A stretch of DNA of 64,000 nucleotides, from the NCBI GenBank assembly GCA_029168955.1, contig JAPDOI010000187.1, forward strand, positions 1,064,501 to 1,128,500. Direction: 5' to 3'. The notes under the pieces were generated by a model that saw only the letters and a program-made list of their open reading frames with translations, did no database searches and had not been told where the DNA came from. Numbering within the stretch: position 1 is the stretch's first letter; each line of letters begins with the position of its first letter. The translations under genes were made by a program, and so were the position numbers. The stretch comes from Aplectana chamaeleonis. Taxonomy: Eukaryota > Nematoda > Chromadorea > Rhabditida > Cosmocercidae. This document shows positions 24,763 to 35,783 of this stretch, one piece after another.

Positions 24763-24975
24763 TGTACAGGCCATAAAACGGCCAATGTCTCACCGTCGAC
24801 TGCGTACCACGCGCTGCGCGACCGCACGCGCGTCGGAAGCAGACGGGTTTTGGCCGCCGCGCGACGTTTTGGCCCCCGCGCCGCGGCCCAAACTCGTCTG
24901 CTTCCGACGCACGCGCGGTCGCGCAGCGCGTGGTACGCAGTCGACGGTGAGACATTGGCCGTCTCATGGCCTGTG
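24763..24975. mobile_element. GC-rich fold-back, about 95-bp arms
   Basis: TGTACAGGCCATAAAACGGC at 24763 recurs inverted at the right as TGCACAGGCCATGAGACGGC. The arms continue through GTCGACTGCGTACCACGCGC and pair almost perfectly over about 75 further bases. CpG density is very high in the stem. Overlapping arginine-rich frames on both strands are by-products of the palindrome. Confidence 0.8.
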
Positions 24976-25498
24976 CAGTTTACCGCAATGGTAAAAGGAC
25001 ATGGTGCAGTTGCGGTCACACACTAAAACTACAGAGAAAAACCAGGTTCTTTGCCAGAATTCAATATCGATCGACAGCACGGCTGATTTTCTGGGTGACT
25101 CACGGTATTTCTTTTTTCTCTTGTTTGTTTCGGCATTGTTTTGTTTCTGACTGTTTGGATATTGCGAGTAGAGGCTATTTCAGTGCGTGAGAAAAATTAG
25201 CCGTTTGTTCAGGCTACAAGGTGCCTTTTTTTTAAATTGTGTTTTGGTATTGGATAAAACGACAAATTCCTCTAGCACACTAACAAAAGCCCCTATTCGT
25301 AGTACTGTAGGAGTCAGATTCAAAAATGAAGCAGAAACGAGCGTGAAAAAAAATAAAAACCGTAACTCAGCCAGAAAATCAGATTGCTGTCGATCGATGA
25401 TGAAATCTGGCTAAATGCCAGGTTTTCCACCGCAGTCTTACTATTAGTGTGTGACCGCAACCACACCATGTCATTCTAACATTGCGGTAAACTGTACG
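24972..25498. mobile_element. MITE family E, copy 1 (GTRCAGTTTACCGCAATG ends)
   Basis: The left end GTGCAGTTTACCGCAATG and the inverted right end CATTGCGGTAAACTGTAC bound about 527 bp. Arms extend about 105 bp through a GGACATGGTGCAGTTGCGG block and end near GCTGTCGATCGAT. The same ends occur at 28755-28997. It directly overlaps the right end of the preceding fold-back and abuts the next one. Confidence 0.75.
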
Positions 25499-26150
25499 TG
25501 GTCCCTCCGACACTGGGAGCGGACTCCAACAGGAGAAAACGACGATCGCGGTCTCCTAAAGGAGCTGTTTTGTCCTGTGGGAGACCGAACGAAAGCGAAG
25601 CGGTCTCCTACAGGACACGCTGCCGCATCGCTTCCACTGGGTCTCCTACAGGACAAAACAGCTCCGGTAGTTGTCCTGGAACGCGCACGTTGAACCATTG
25701 ATCGAACCCGTGCGGTGTACGATACGCGTGTGCATGGGGTGAAGAGCTGATTCGTCCATGCAGGTTCTCAGAAGCGCCCCTCTCATTGATTGATTGGGGT
25801 GCTTAGGAGCCGAAACTCCTCCTCAATGATAAGTGGGTGAGGAATGTAATGGGACTTGATGCCCTACACTAATTTTTGCCGTTGACAAAATTGTCAACGG
25901 AGAAGAGTGAAAGTCATACTTCGATTTGAAAAAAATTCGAAAACAAGGCGGTTTTGGCTTTATTCCAGCAAACGTTATTTGAAATTCCCTCCAAGCTACC
26001 GTACAAGTTCCGGTCTCCTACAGGAGAATAATAGGACTCCTACAGGAGTATCACAGGACTCCTACAGGAGAAAACCAGGACTTCTGTTGCAGGGAGACTA
26101 GGACTCCCAGCGGACTCCTGTAGGAGTCCGCTGCCAGTGTCGGAGCCATT
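25499..26150. mobile_element. Fold-back element rich in GGAGNCCTACAGGAG palindromes
   Basis: CTCCGACACTGGGAGCGGAC at about 25505 and its inverted partner GTCCGCTGCCAGTGTCGGAG at about 26124-26143 form the ends. The interior has many copies of a short palindrome, GACTCCTACAGGAGTC or GGTCTCCTACAGGAGAC, at 25590-25670 and 26010-26125. No protein is encoded; the frames here are repeats. Confidence 0.7.
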
Positions 26151-26633
26151 AACGAATGGTGTTTTTTTCAATTCTACAAGTGTCAATAGTGTTTGATAAT
26201 ATAGTTTTCCTAACTAAAATAACTCATAATGACAAAATTCATCAAAAAACATTTTTCAAATGGTTAGGTAGGAAACCAGTGAGGAGGAGATGATGAAGCG
26301 AGGAAAGATAAAAACAAGCATCAATACTCTAAAAGGGAGCAATATATGAAAAAATTGCAAAATTTCAAGTTGAGCCCATTCGCTCCAAAACTAAACTCAT
26401 CCGCGCGCGCTCTAATGTCAGTGTGAGCCGAACCACGAAACGGACGAAACTCGTCCACGGAAAACTTGACCGCGAGCTGAAAAGGCTAGCGCGTGCGGAT
26501 CTCGGAGCCGATTAGAGCTCTTTCGGGCTCGTTTTTGTTTGTTCTTTCAACCCTATCGCTCCAATGAGACCCAGGCCTTTCGATTTCCGGCAAAAAAAAC
26601 AAAAAGGAAATTTATTGTGGGCACTGCCATTAA

Positions 26634-27231
26634 TCCTTCCGGAAAATTTTTGGGTGGAAGCACATTATAAGAACTTTGAACAGAGTAACAGCGTGTTCCA
26701 CTTGTACCGATTGTCGGCTCAGGGTTTAATTATAAGGGGCTCTGGAAGCGTTTGAGAAAATGTTTCAGATTTGACTATAAATTTCCCAAGGTCGAGAGAT
26801 ATTTGGGGTGTTAATCTCTTATCCGAGCTTCAATTGACGATTTTCCGAGGTTTTCGACTTAATTCGTTTGAAGCTCCCCATTGTAGTAGAATTTTGAGAG
26901 AAAACGCGGCTTTTGACGACTTCCGGAACGGTACGATATGCGTGGCTCGAATAGTTCTTCTGGGGGTTAGTCGGAGCGCTCGAGAAAAATCTGAAGTCCG
27001 TTTTCGACAGCTCACGGAAGATTAAGGTAAGCAAAGCCTGCCGTATCTCATAGTTAACCTTGGAAGTTCAATAAGCGTATGGGTATAATCTCAGATTTGG
27101 CTCTTTTTATGCGGATGTTAATCGGGGTACTGAATAGGAATTAGATGTCCATCTGTCGAATTCCAAGATATTGAGGTAGGTTCCGCCTCCTAAATGGCAC
27201 GAAGCCTGCCTTATCTCATAGTGAACCGTGG
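26634..27231. repeat. Dispersed repeat fragments (GAATTTGATGTCC type)
   Basis: Two internal repeats occur: AAGCCTGCCGTATCTCATAG at about 27036 and a near copy at about 27205. The TTCCGGAACGGTACGATATG and GATGTCCATCTGTCGAATTC blocks match those near 6376-6500 and 58960-59545. It ends exactly where RTE homology starts. Confidence 0.5.
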
Positions 27232-27233
27232 CT

Positions 27234-28418
27234 CAATGCTCTGCGAGCAGATGGAGTCCCGGAAAAGTATGCTCGGTTAATCGAGGACATGAACAAAGGA
27301 ACAACAGCAGCAGTTCGTACACCTGTCGGATTTACGTCAGCTTTCGAGGTGAAAACAGGAGTAAGGCAAGGAGCCGTTGCAGGACCTTTTCTTTTCAACT
27401 TCGCCGTTGATGACATCATGCGTAGAGTTGCGGAACAGTTTCGTGCGGATGTGATTCTAACACCATCAGGACGCTCCCTTGTCGACCTGGAGTACGCCGA
27501 CGGCATTGTGTTATTCGCTGAAAACAACGCGAAACTGCAAAGGGTTGTGAGCCTCGTTTCGAAGTATGCCGCCGCCTATGAACTTCGTCTTCGTCCCGAC
27601 AAATGCAAGCAGATGTGGGTCTCTCAGAGGCCTTCAACGGGAGTTTGTGTGGACGGACAACGTATCGAACTGGTGGACGATTTCTGTTATTTGGGCTGTT
27701 TGCTGAAGAACGATGGTAGTTATGCAGCGGATATTCGACAACGATGTGCGAAAGCTACGTCTGCATTTAATTCTCTAACCAAGTGTTTGTGGTCTACCAC
27801 CATCGCGAAGGAAGTCAAGTTGCGCGTCTACCTATCCGCTATTCGCCCTATCATGATGTACGGATCGGAGACGTGGATACCACCGAAGACGCAGATGGAA
27901 AGGTTGGATTGCACGGAGAGGAAGTTTTTTAGGCGTTTTCTTGGATATTTCTGGCCGCGTGTATGCCATAACGAAGACCTTTACAAGGAAATCGCGGCAG
28001 TACATCAACGGTTGACACGAGGGAGGTGCCAGCATCTCCCAACGCCATCTCAAGCAGCAATGGAAAGTCACCTTCGACTGCTCGGGCATATACTAAGAAG
28101 AACGCCGGATCGTCTCGTACAACACGCTTTAAGAATGCTTCCAAATCCTGTCTGGAAACGGCCACCTGGCCGTAGGCGAAAGTTCTGGATGGATGTGGTT
28201 AAAGAGGATTTGAAGTCACTCGGCATTGAGAGACAGTTCAGGCGCGATGTTTCGTTTCGCAGGAAATGGAATAGTGACAGCTGGATAGAATGTGTTCAAG
28301 TTGTGGCTGAAGACCGTGAAAAATGGACATGGCTGACTACTAGGACGGCGCATCTCGGTGAAGATGTGGAATGACCGCGTCAGGCGAAAGCCAACCGCTT
28401 AAGTCAAGTAAGTCAAGT
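27234..28418 (+). pseudogene. 5'-truncated RTE retrotransposon with inactivated RT active site
   Basis: The open frame 27235-28374 (about 380 codons) carries the second half of an RTE-type reverse transcriptase and its C-terminal region. It matches 57530-57905 plus 59745-60538. Order: GTTAAVRTPVGF, then GVRQGAVAGPFLFNF, then the catalytic motif, here LEYADGIVLF where YADD is expected, then a KPLG-like region with GSETW, RRFLGYFWPRVCHNEDL and GRRRKFWMDV. The Asp-to-Gly change should abolish polymerisation. The upstream boundary at about 27232 is a typical 5' truncation. After the stop, a short tail ends AAGTCAAGTAAGTCAAG. There is no endonuclease domain. Confidence 0.9.
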
Positions 28419-28754
28419 CCATTATGAAAATGATTTCACCACCTCTCACAAAAGTTCGCGTGTAGCCCACCACATAGAGACTTGAAGCTCAACAACAAGT
28501 GCGCTCCAAGTGTATTTTGTGGGGCGATTGTGCTCTATTGTGGAGCACTGTATAGATTGAGCGGGGCGATTCACGCGCCGTCCCTCTTGACATTCTTTCG
28601 CTATGCTAGTTTCGCCCCATAATCGCCCCCACGAATCCTTCCTAGCCCCAACAATCGCCCTCTTTATGCTCTGTCCAGGTCGACGAGCCAACGAATGGTC
28701 CAAAGAAGCAGCGTTCCCTCTGCGTCTCTTGCGCGCGGAACATATGCAAGTCAC
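28419..28754. other. No recognisable feature
   Basis: A short stretch with several GGGGCGATT words, without clear repeat structure or coding motif. Confidence 0.35.
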
Positions 28755-28997
28755 GTACAGTTGACCGCAATGTTAAAAGGACATGGTGCGGTTGCGGACT
28801 CGCACTAAATTAGGGTAGAATCCGGCACTTTGTCAGATTTCGTCATCGATCGGCGCCAACCGTCGTCTCTCTGCTCACGAGAATATCGGCTGTGGCGCCG
28901 ATCGATGACGAAAGCCGGCAAAGTGCCAGATTCTACCGTAGTTTTAGCGCGAGTCCGCAACCGCACCATGTCCTTTTAACATTACGGTCAACTGTAC
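28755..28997. mobile_element. MITE family E, copy 2 (243-bp fold-back)
   Basis: GTACAGTTGACCGCAATG at the left and the complement at the right bound two arms of about 110 bp, which continue through GGACATGGTGCGGTTGCGG and end at GATCGGCGCC. It shares its ends with 24972-25498 but is shorter. Confidence 0.85.
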
Positions 28998-30375
28998 GCG
29001 ACGCAGCACCTGCCTTGCTGTAATCTAGGAAACATAATTCTGCAGGTTTTTTCACGTTTTTATTTCTTTTCTGCGCATTTTTCCTGGTTTTTTTTGCATC
29101 ACCTTCGCTAAAATGCTTTCGATACTCGTTTATGATGCAGTACAAATCGAGAAACTGTGGAACAGCTCGTTTGTATCGAACCGTGTCGTACGAACTATTA
29201 TTCATGAAGCACTAGCTGTCACGCAAAAAGAGTATTTTCATAATTAGCAAATATTACGAATGCTTTCAGTCAATAGTGCGTTCTGCCAAAAGAAAATTAC
29301 GCTGGGTAAAGGAAAAAGAGCTCTTTCAAGATAGTGGAATAATTTTTTACAACAGCATGGCGTTTTCCAGTCTTTGGAGATAGATTTTTGTTCTGATTGC
29401 GTCTGCAACAGGAGGGTAGGTGATTTAAGAACGATTGAACACGACGCTTGATTTTTTTTTCAAAAAGTAATCGTTTTAGGTTTCTCTTCAGAAATTCATG
29501 TTTTTCTCCAACGTTCCCTTCCAAAAGCTATAGCGTTAAAAAAAGAACTGGTATTAAAAACCAACTGAAATAAGAGTCATGACCAAACTTTTCTTGTTTT
29601 TTTTTCTCGTATGCGATCAAGTCTCACCGCGGCAGCTCTACGAACTGGCTATCTTGTCACGATGGAATTGAAAAAGAAAAATACATTAACAAACACATAT
29701 ACAAGTTGAACACAAAGAGATTATCATTTAACAAATGCTTAACAAAAGAATGTGTAAACAAAGGCGAAAAACAGCAAGAATAAAAGCTTTCGGACTTGAA
29801 ACGCACTCGCAGATTTTATCCTTGATAATACTAAGCAAAACATACAGATCGACCTATCATAGAATGAGGTTATATGTCTAGAATGGTGTTTGAATCGATA
29901 AAAGCTGCGATAATGTAGTAAGTCTGAAAGCCACCTTACAGTGGATGAAATAGTGACGAATCATTATCGAGGACGCTGAATGATGACGTCACACTCAATG
30001 TGAAGTGGCGCTAGGAAGTGCATATAAACGCCCCGCCGGCGCGACGAAGTGCTCATAAACGCCCCGTCGGTGCGAGGAAGTGCTCATTGTGTGGTTTGGT
30101 CGTCGCCGGTCGCGCAAATGCGGAACTTGACGCGCCGACGAAAACGTCATCAAAATCGGCCACTCCCTCCGGGGCTACAAGGGAGCTTTCGCCAGAGACA
30201 GTGCATGGATAGTTTATACGAGTTTAAAAAGGAACAGGCTCAATGTTGCGCCAACCACTGCGTTTAAACATGGTGCCCTACCCACACGTTTTCCCAGGAC
30301 GTAAGTGAATCCTCTCACCATTAGAAAATACCTGGGCAGAGTTCTAGTGGTGTGTTCAGTTAGAGAGTAGAACTA
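28998..30375. other. No recognisable gene; short tandem pair near 30015-30090
   Basis: GAAGTGCATATAAACGCCCC and GAAGTGCTCATAAACGCCCC are neighbouring direct copies about 31 bp apart at 30015-30080. The rest is AT-rich with poly-T and poly-A runs. No conserved coding sequence was recognised. Confidence 0.4.
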
Positions 30376-31644
30376 GGTTCATGCAAAAGTTTCCGAACTT
30401 TCCACGACTTTGAACAAAAATCATTTATTTCAAAAACAAACAAGGGTCACCCAAAAAATAATATCCATCACATTCAAAGATCCTTCGCCACCGATTGGAC
30501 AGATCATTAATTTCCGACGCGTAGAACTCTGGCTGTTTTGAGTCGAATAATTCTTCTAAGGCCATTTTGACTTCGTCATCGTTAGTGAACTGTTTTCCAT
30601 CCAGGAAGTACTACATCGAGTGAAACACATGGTAGTCGGAAGGGGCAAGATCTGGGCTGTATGGAAACTTAGGAAAAATTTCCCAGCCCAGGCCCAGCAG
30701 TTTCTGTCGGTACATCCGAGATACGTGTGGCCGAGCATTGTCGTGAAGAAGGCGAACAGTATTCATCCCAATGAGATTAATGCGTATCGCCTCGGCCAAA
30801 CCTACCAGCTGTGAGCAGTAGACCTCGGCGGTCACCGTGGCGTTCTGCGGAAGCAGCTCCCAGTGAACTGGTCCGCGAAAGTCCCACCAAACGCAGAGCA
30901 TCGGCTTCCGCTGGTGCTTTTCCGGTTCCGGCGTGGTCCGCGCTACTTGCCCAACGTCTGCTCACGTCCTTTTACGCAATATGTTGACGTACAGACACCG
31001 TTGTTTGTCTCCTGTGACAAAAGTCGTCGAGCCAAGCAAAAAAGTGCGCTTTCTAGAGAGCAATTCAGTGCATGTATCCACACGGCGAAGTTTGTCGCTC
31101 ACGCTTAAACAGTGGGAGATCCAAACGTTTAGCTTCGAAATCTTTCCAGTTGTAGCAAGTAACGAGCGACAGTTAATTGAGCGCAGACAGGTCTGCTGCT
31201 CATCTCCCGTGTGGTTTGGCTCGGATCGTCATCCACCTGCCCGCGCAGCTGGTCGTTGTTGACTTTCAATGACCTTCCTGATCGTTCCTTGTCTTCGACC
31301 TCGTACTGAACAACTCTGAAATCGCTGAATCAATCGTGTACAGTAGTTTTAAAAACAACACCCTCGCCGACCGACCGCACCATGCGACGATAGGAATCCG
31401 TAGTTTTCGTCACGGATTGGTAGTCGCAAAGAAGGCAGGTGCGAATTTGGTCGCATGACAGCTTCGAAAACTTGACATGTCGACAATTGTGCCGAAGGAA
31501 TGGAGAATCTTGTCGGTTATAAATATAAGCACTCATATGCTCTACATATACACAAAGAATTAAACCGGAATTTTTTTCTTATTTTGAAGATAGCTCAAAA
31601 CCTCTCGGAGTGCTCTAGAAACTCCGGAAACTTTTGCATCAACC
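30376..31644 (-). mobile_element. Full-length but decayed mariner transposon, 1,269 bp
   Basis: The ends GGTTCATGCAAAAGTTTCCG (30376) and its near-perfect inverse at 31619-31644 (TCCGGAAACTTTTGCATCAACC) are flanked by TA on both sides. The minus strand encodes almost the whole transposase across several frames. In order: an N-terminal LSCDQIRTCLLCDYQ and VHDWFSRFQ helix-turn-helix region; a KERSGRSLKVNNDQLRGQVD linker with DPSQTTRE; VSDKLRRVDTCTELLSRK; FVTGDKQRCLYVN (first Asp); LLHDNARPHVS (second); PYSPDLAPSDYHVF (third, 34 residues on); and a C-terminal DGKQFTNDDEV and WRRIFECDGYYF. Stops and frameshifts break it. The length and order are those of a typical mariner. Confidence 0.92.
30425..31484 (-). 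pseudogene. Mariner transposase pseudogene
   Basis: This is the coding remnant inside the mariner above. The catalytic triad is still recognisable as D, D and D with 34 residues between the last two. TGDKQRC replaces the usual TGDEKW near the first Asp. A TAG interrupts the frame just after HVFHSM, before a collinear C-terminus. At least two frameshifts separate the N-terminal, central and C-terminal parts, so no functional protein is expected. Confidence 0.85.
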
Positions 31645-32480
31645 TAATGAAGGAAAAACTTGCATGTATCGGAATTCAAGGGGGGAGGTTGGGACGACGC
31701 GAGAATAGTGTGGATTTTGCAAAAAACTTTAAATCCGGCAAAAAGCGGAAATGGGGGGTTCTACCGATATAAAGGCTAAATCGTAGCGTAAAGTGTGCAC
31801 TTCCCGCAAAGAACTGCTTAGACTGCGAGATAAAGGCTAAGGTCCTCTAGTGAAGATCACAGAAAGTGAAGATTTGTATTAGAAATATGCGTTGAAGGTT
31901 CCGGAAACTAATTGTGGTGAGCGCGAAGCGCTCACCAGATTTGGCTTTGATTCGCCATCGCGCAACCCCTGATCTCAGTATCAGGGTCCAGAGTAAACGT
32001 AGGAAGACCGTTCTTTTGCATTTAATGCACTTTAGGAGGCTGAATAACTATTCAAAAATTGGTCCGGAATGGTTACCTGAGATTCGAGAAAAATTGTCAA
32101 AACCACGTCATTTTGGTCGAAAAAAGGGTTCATCTCCTTTTTTTCAGTTGGCGTACACGATCTTGTTGGAACACTTAACGTTGAGCTAGAAAGCTCATTT
32201 TTGGCCAGAAAGTTGGTTATGATTGCACCTAGCTTCTGTCAAAATTTGAAGTTGGTAGCTCAATTTTTGTGGAACCTCAAAATTGAGGGTCAGGAAAGTC
32301 AAAAACACGTAAACATGTTATTATAAACCATCCGACGTTTACTCACCCGTAAAAATGAACTAATGAAATAAACACCGTTACTGATAGGCTTTTGCTCAGG
32401 ATTGAGCGCGCCCTGAAACGGGGCAACGCTTCAATCAATACGGCGGGATCTCGGAAGTACTTTTTGGAACGCCGCACGGT
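31645..32480. other. No recognisable feature
   Basis: Apparently unique sequence between the mariner and tandem array 2. The frame at 31914-32189 (91 codons) shows no known motif. Confidence 0.35.
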
Positions 32481-35035
32481 GTGAATCAGAAGTGGGCCAC
32501 AGAACGTCGTAGAAAGTGTGAGGGACCCAAATGAGTGTGCGCAGAACGCCGCAGAAAGTGTGTGGGACCCAAATAACAGTGCACCGGGCGCCGTAGAAAG
32601 TGTGCGGGACCCAAATGAGAGTGCGCAGAACGCCGTAGAAAGTATGTGGGACCCAAATAACAGTGCGCCGGACGCCGTAGAAAGTGTGCGGGACCCAAGT
32701 GAGTGTGCGCAGGACGCCGTAGAAAGTGTGCGGGACCCAAATGGGTGCGCGCAGAACGCCGTAGAAAGTGTGTGGAACTCAAATAACAGTGCGCCGGACG
32801 CCGTAGAAACTGTGTGGGACCCAATTGAGAGTGCGCAGGACGCCGTAGAAAGTGTGTGGGACCCAAATAACAGTGCGCCGGACGCCGTAAAAAGTATGCG
32901 GGACCCAAATGAGAGTGCGCAGGACGCCGTACAAAGTTTGTGGGACCCAAATGAGAGTGCGCAGGACGCCGTAGAAAGTGCGTGGGACCCGAATGAGAGT
33001 GCGCAATACGCCGTAGAAAGTGTGTGGGACCCAAATGAGAGTGCACAGAACGCCGTAGAAAGTGTGTGGGAAACAAATAACAGTGCGCCGGACGCCGTAG
33101 GAAGTGTGCGGGACCCAAATGAGTGTGCGCGGGACGCCGTAGAAAGTGTGCGGGACCCGAATGAGAGTGCGCAGAACGCCGTAGAAAGTGTGTGGGACCC
33201 AAATAACAGTGCGCCGGACGCCGTAGAAACTGTGTGGGACTCAAGTGAGAGTGCGCAGGACGCCGTAGAAAGTGTGTGGGACCCGAATGAGAGTGCGCAG
33301 GACGCCGTAGAAAGTGTGTGGGACCCAAATAACAGTGCGTCGGACGCTGTAGAAAGTGTGGGACACAAATGAGTGTGCGCAGGACGCCGTAGAAAGTGTG
33401 CGGGACCCAAATAAGTGTGCGCAGTACGCCGTAGAAAGTGTGTGGGACCCAAATGGGTGCGCGCAGAACGCCGTAGAAAGTGTGTGGGACCCGAATAACA
33501 GTGCGCCGGACACCGTAGAAACTGTGTGGGACCCAAATGAGAGTGCGCAGGACGCCGTAGAAAGTGTGTGAGATCCAAATGAGAGTGCGCAGAACGCCGT
33601 AGAAAGTGTGTGGGACCCAAATAACAGTGAGCCGGACGCCGTGGAAAGTGTGCGGGACCCAAATGAGAGTGCGCAGGACGCCGTAGAAAGTGTGTGGGAC
33701 CCAAATGAGAGTGCGCAGGACGCCGTAGAAAGTGTGTGGGACCCAAATAACAGTGCGCCGGACGCCGTAGAAACTGTGTGGGACCCAAATGAGAGTGCGC
33801 AGAACGCCGTAGAAAGTGTGTGGGACCCAAATAACAGTGCGCCGGACGCCGTAGAAAGTGTGCGGGACCCAAATGAGAGTGCGCAGGACGCCGTAGAAAG
33901 TGCGTGGGACCCTAATAACAGTGCGCCTGACGCCGTAGAAAGTATGCGGGACCCAATTGAGAGTGCGTAGCACGCCGTACAAAGTGTGTGGGACCCAAAT
34001 GAGAGTGCGCAGGACGCCGTAGAAAGTGCGTGGGACCCGAATGAGAGTGCGCAATACGATGTAGAAAGTGTGTGGGACCCAAATGAGAGTGCGCAGAACG
34101 CCGTAGAAAGTGTGTGGGACCCAAATAACAGTGCGCCGGACGCCGTAAAAAGTGTGTGGGACCCAAATGAGAGTGCGCAGGACGCCGTACAAAGTGTGTG
34201 GGACCCAAATGAGATTGCGCAGAACGCCGTAGAAAGTGTGCGGGACCCAAATGAGAGTGCGCCGGACGCCGTAGAAACTGTGTGGGACTCAAGTGAGAGT
34301 GCGCAGGACGCCGTAGAAAGTGTGTGGGACCCGAATGAGAGTGCGCAGGACGCCGTAGAAAGTGTGTGGGACCCAAATAACAGTGCGTCGGACGCCGTAG
34401 AAAGTGTGGGACACAAATGAGTGTGCGCAGGACGCCGTAGAAAGTGTGCGGGACCCAAATAAGTGTGCGCAGTACGCCGTAGAAAGTGTGTGGGACCCAA
34501 ATGGGTGCGGTCAGAACGCCGTAGAAAGTGTGTGGGACCCGAATAACAGTGCGCCGGACACCGTAGAAACTGTGTGGGACCCGAATGAGAGTGCGCAGGA
34601 CGCCGTAGAAAGTGTGTGAGATCCAAATGAGAGTGCGCAGAACGCCGTAGAAAGCGTGTGGGACCCAAATAACAGTGAGCCGGACGCCGTGGAAAGTGTG
34701 CGGGACCCAAATGAGAGTGCGCAGGACGCCGTAGAAAGTGTGTGGGACCCAAATGAGAGTGCGCAGGACGCCGTAGAAAGTGTGTGGGACCCAAATAACA
34801 GTGCGCCGGACGCCGTAGAAAGTGTGTGGGACCCAAATAAGAATGCACAGGACGCCGTAGAAAGTGTGTGGGACCCGAATGGCAGTGCGCCGGACGCCTA
34901 AGAAAGTGTGTGGGACCCAAATAGCAGTGCGTCGGACGCCGTGGAAAGTGTTCGGGACCCAAATGGGTGTGCGAAGAACGCCGTAGAAAGTGTGCAGGAT
35001 ATCACTGGGAGCGTGCAGGAAATAGAAGGGGGGGG
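32481..35035. repeat. Tandem array 2: 42-bp minisatellite, about 60 units
   Basis: The unit is built on GCGCAGGACGCCGTAGAAAG followed by TGTGTGGGACCCAAATGAGA. Variant units alternate AACAGTGCGCCGGACGCC with GAGAGTGCGCAGGACGCC. A higher-order repeat of 1,048 bp (24 units of 42 plus one of 40) is marked by the short GTGTGGGACACAAATGAG unit at 33353 and again near 34401. Frames of 284 to 573 codons open on both strands reflect the multiple-of-three unit. The last unit (34985-35020) contains AGAAAGTGTGCAGGA, which is array 1 sequence in reverse complement. A poly-G run ends the array. Confidence 0.95.
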
Positions 35036-35272
35036 GGGGAAGGGCATCAGTGGGTTTGCTTTGAATTAACACCACCAGGCATAAACCAGGTTAGAAAGGA
35101 AACCTTCAGGAAAAATAAATGAAATTCCTGAAAGTTTAGGTTCCTGGCAAAAGTAAAGATTTGGCATGGCCATATTTTTTCGAAAAATTAGAAATATACT
35201 CAGTTAAAAGGGGAATGTAAAGAAAAATGAAAAAAGTTTTGAAATATTCCTGAGAACGATTTGGCGTAGAAT
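35036..35272. other. No recognisable feature
   Basis: A short AT-rich stretch after the poly-G run. No coding signal or repeat was seen. Confidence 0.35.
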
Positions 35273-35345
35273 AACTTGATTTTTGGGAAATGTAGTGAAA
35301 TAGTTGAAAGCATGAATTGGCAGTCGAGTTTGAACCAACTATTTA
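35273..35345 (-). repeat. 73-bp segment repeated inverted at 43796-43868
   Basis: The stretch from TTGATTTTTGGGAAATGTAG to GAACCAACTATT matches 43796-43868 in reverse complement almost exactly. In both places it directly borders a palindrome, but the two palindromes are different. The family is unknown. Confidence 0.7.
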
Positions 35346-35347
35346 AT

Positions 35348-35783
35348 CTGTAAAAAAGGGGTCTCCCAAGCAAAAGTGGTTTGGTTCGCGTTACAAACGT
35401 TTCAACAAAAAGGGAACAATAGGGAAGTGGAATGAGGAGAGTGTACAAAAAATGAACAATATCCTCTAAAAACTCTTTTCTTGGTCGAAACTTCTAAACA
35501 GCGGAAACAAACCGTTGCGGTTCTGTATGAGGAAGCGATATATAAATATTTTATCGGCACTCACATAATCAAAGTCCTTTATGCAGCCAAAAGCGCTTCC
35601 TCATAGAGAACCGCAACGGTTTGTTTCCGCTGTTTAGAAGTTTCGACCAAGAAAAGAGTTTTTAGAGGATATTGTTCATTTTTTGTACACTCTCCTCATT
35701 CCACTTCCCTATTGTTCCCTTTTTGTTGAAACGTTTGTAACGCGAACCAAACCACTTTTGCTTGGGAGACCCCTTTTTTACAG
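35348..35783. repeat. Near-perfect 190-bp palindrome with 56-bp spacer
   Basis: The left arm 35348-35537 and right arm 35594-35783 are inverted copies with very few differences. The same 30-residue hydrophobic peptide can be read outward from both arms, simply because of the symmetry. Low divergence suggests a young fold-back element or recent inverted duplication. No transposase motif was seen in the arms. Confidence 0.9.

Larger units (their letters stand above)
24449..26633. mobile_element. Probable AAGGCAG-type MITE split by nested insertions
   Basis: The left end GAGGCAGTGTCCACGATAAA at 24449 and the right end TTTATTGTGGGCACTGCCAT at about 26609-26628 share a base unlike other family members (GTGG where others have GTGA next to CACTGCC). 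That suggests they are two ends of one element. Between them lie three other fold-back elements, making this a nested stack. The pairing is inference; two unrelated half-elements are the alternative. Confidence 0.4.

Noticed and set aside
24668..25026. Arginine/alanine-rich frames of 74-106 codons on both strands
   Set aside because: They read the two arms of a GC-rich palindrome.
30018..30267. Two overlapping 64-72 codon frames
   Set aside because: They start in a short tandem duplication and show no conserved motif.
32343..35075. Open frames of 284-573 codons on both strands
   Set aside because: They translate the 42-bp unit of tandem array 2 in several frames. A stop-free unit divisible by three gives this automatically.
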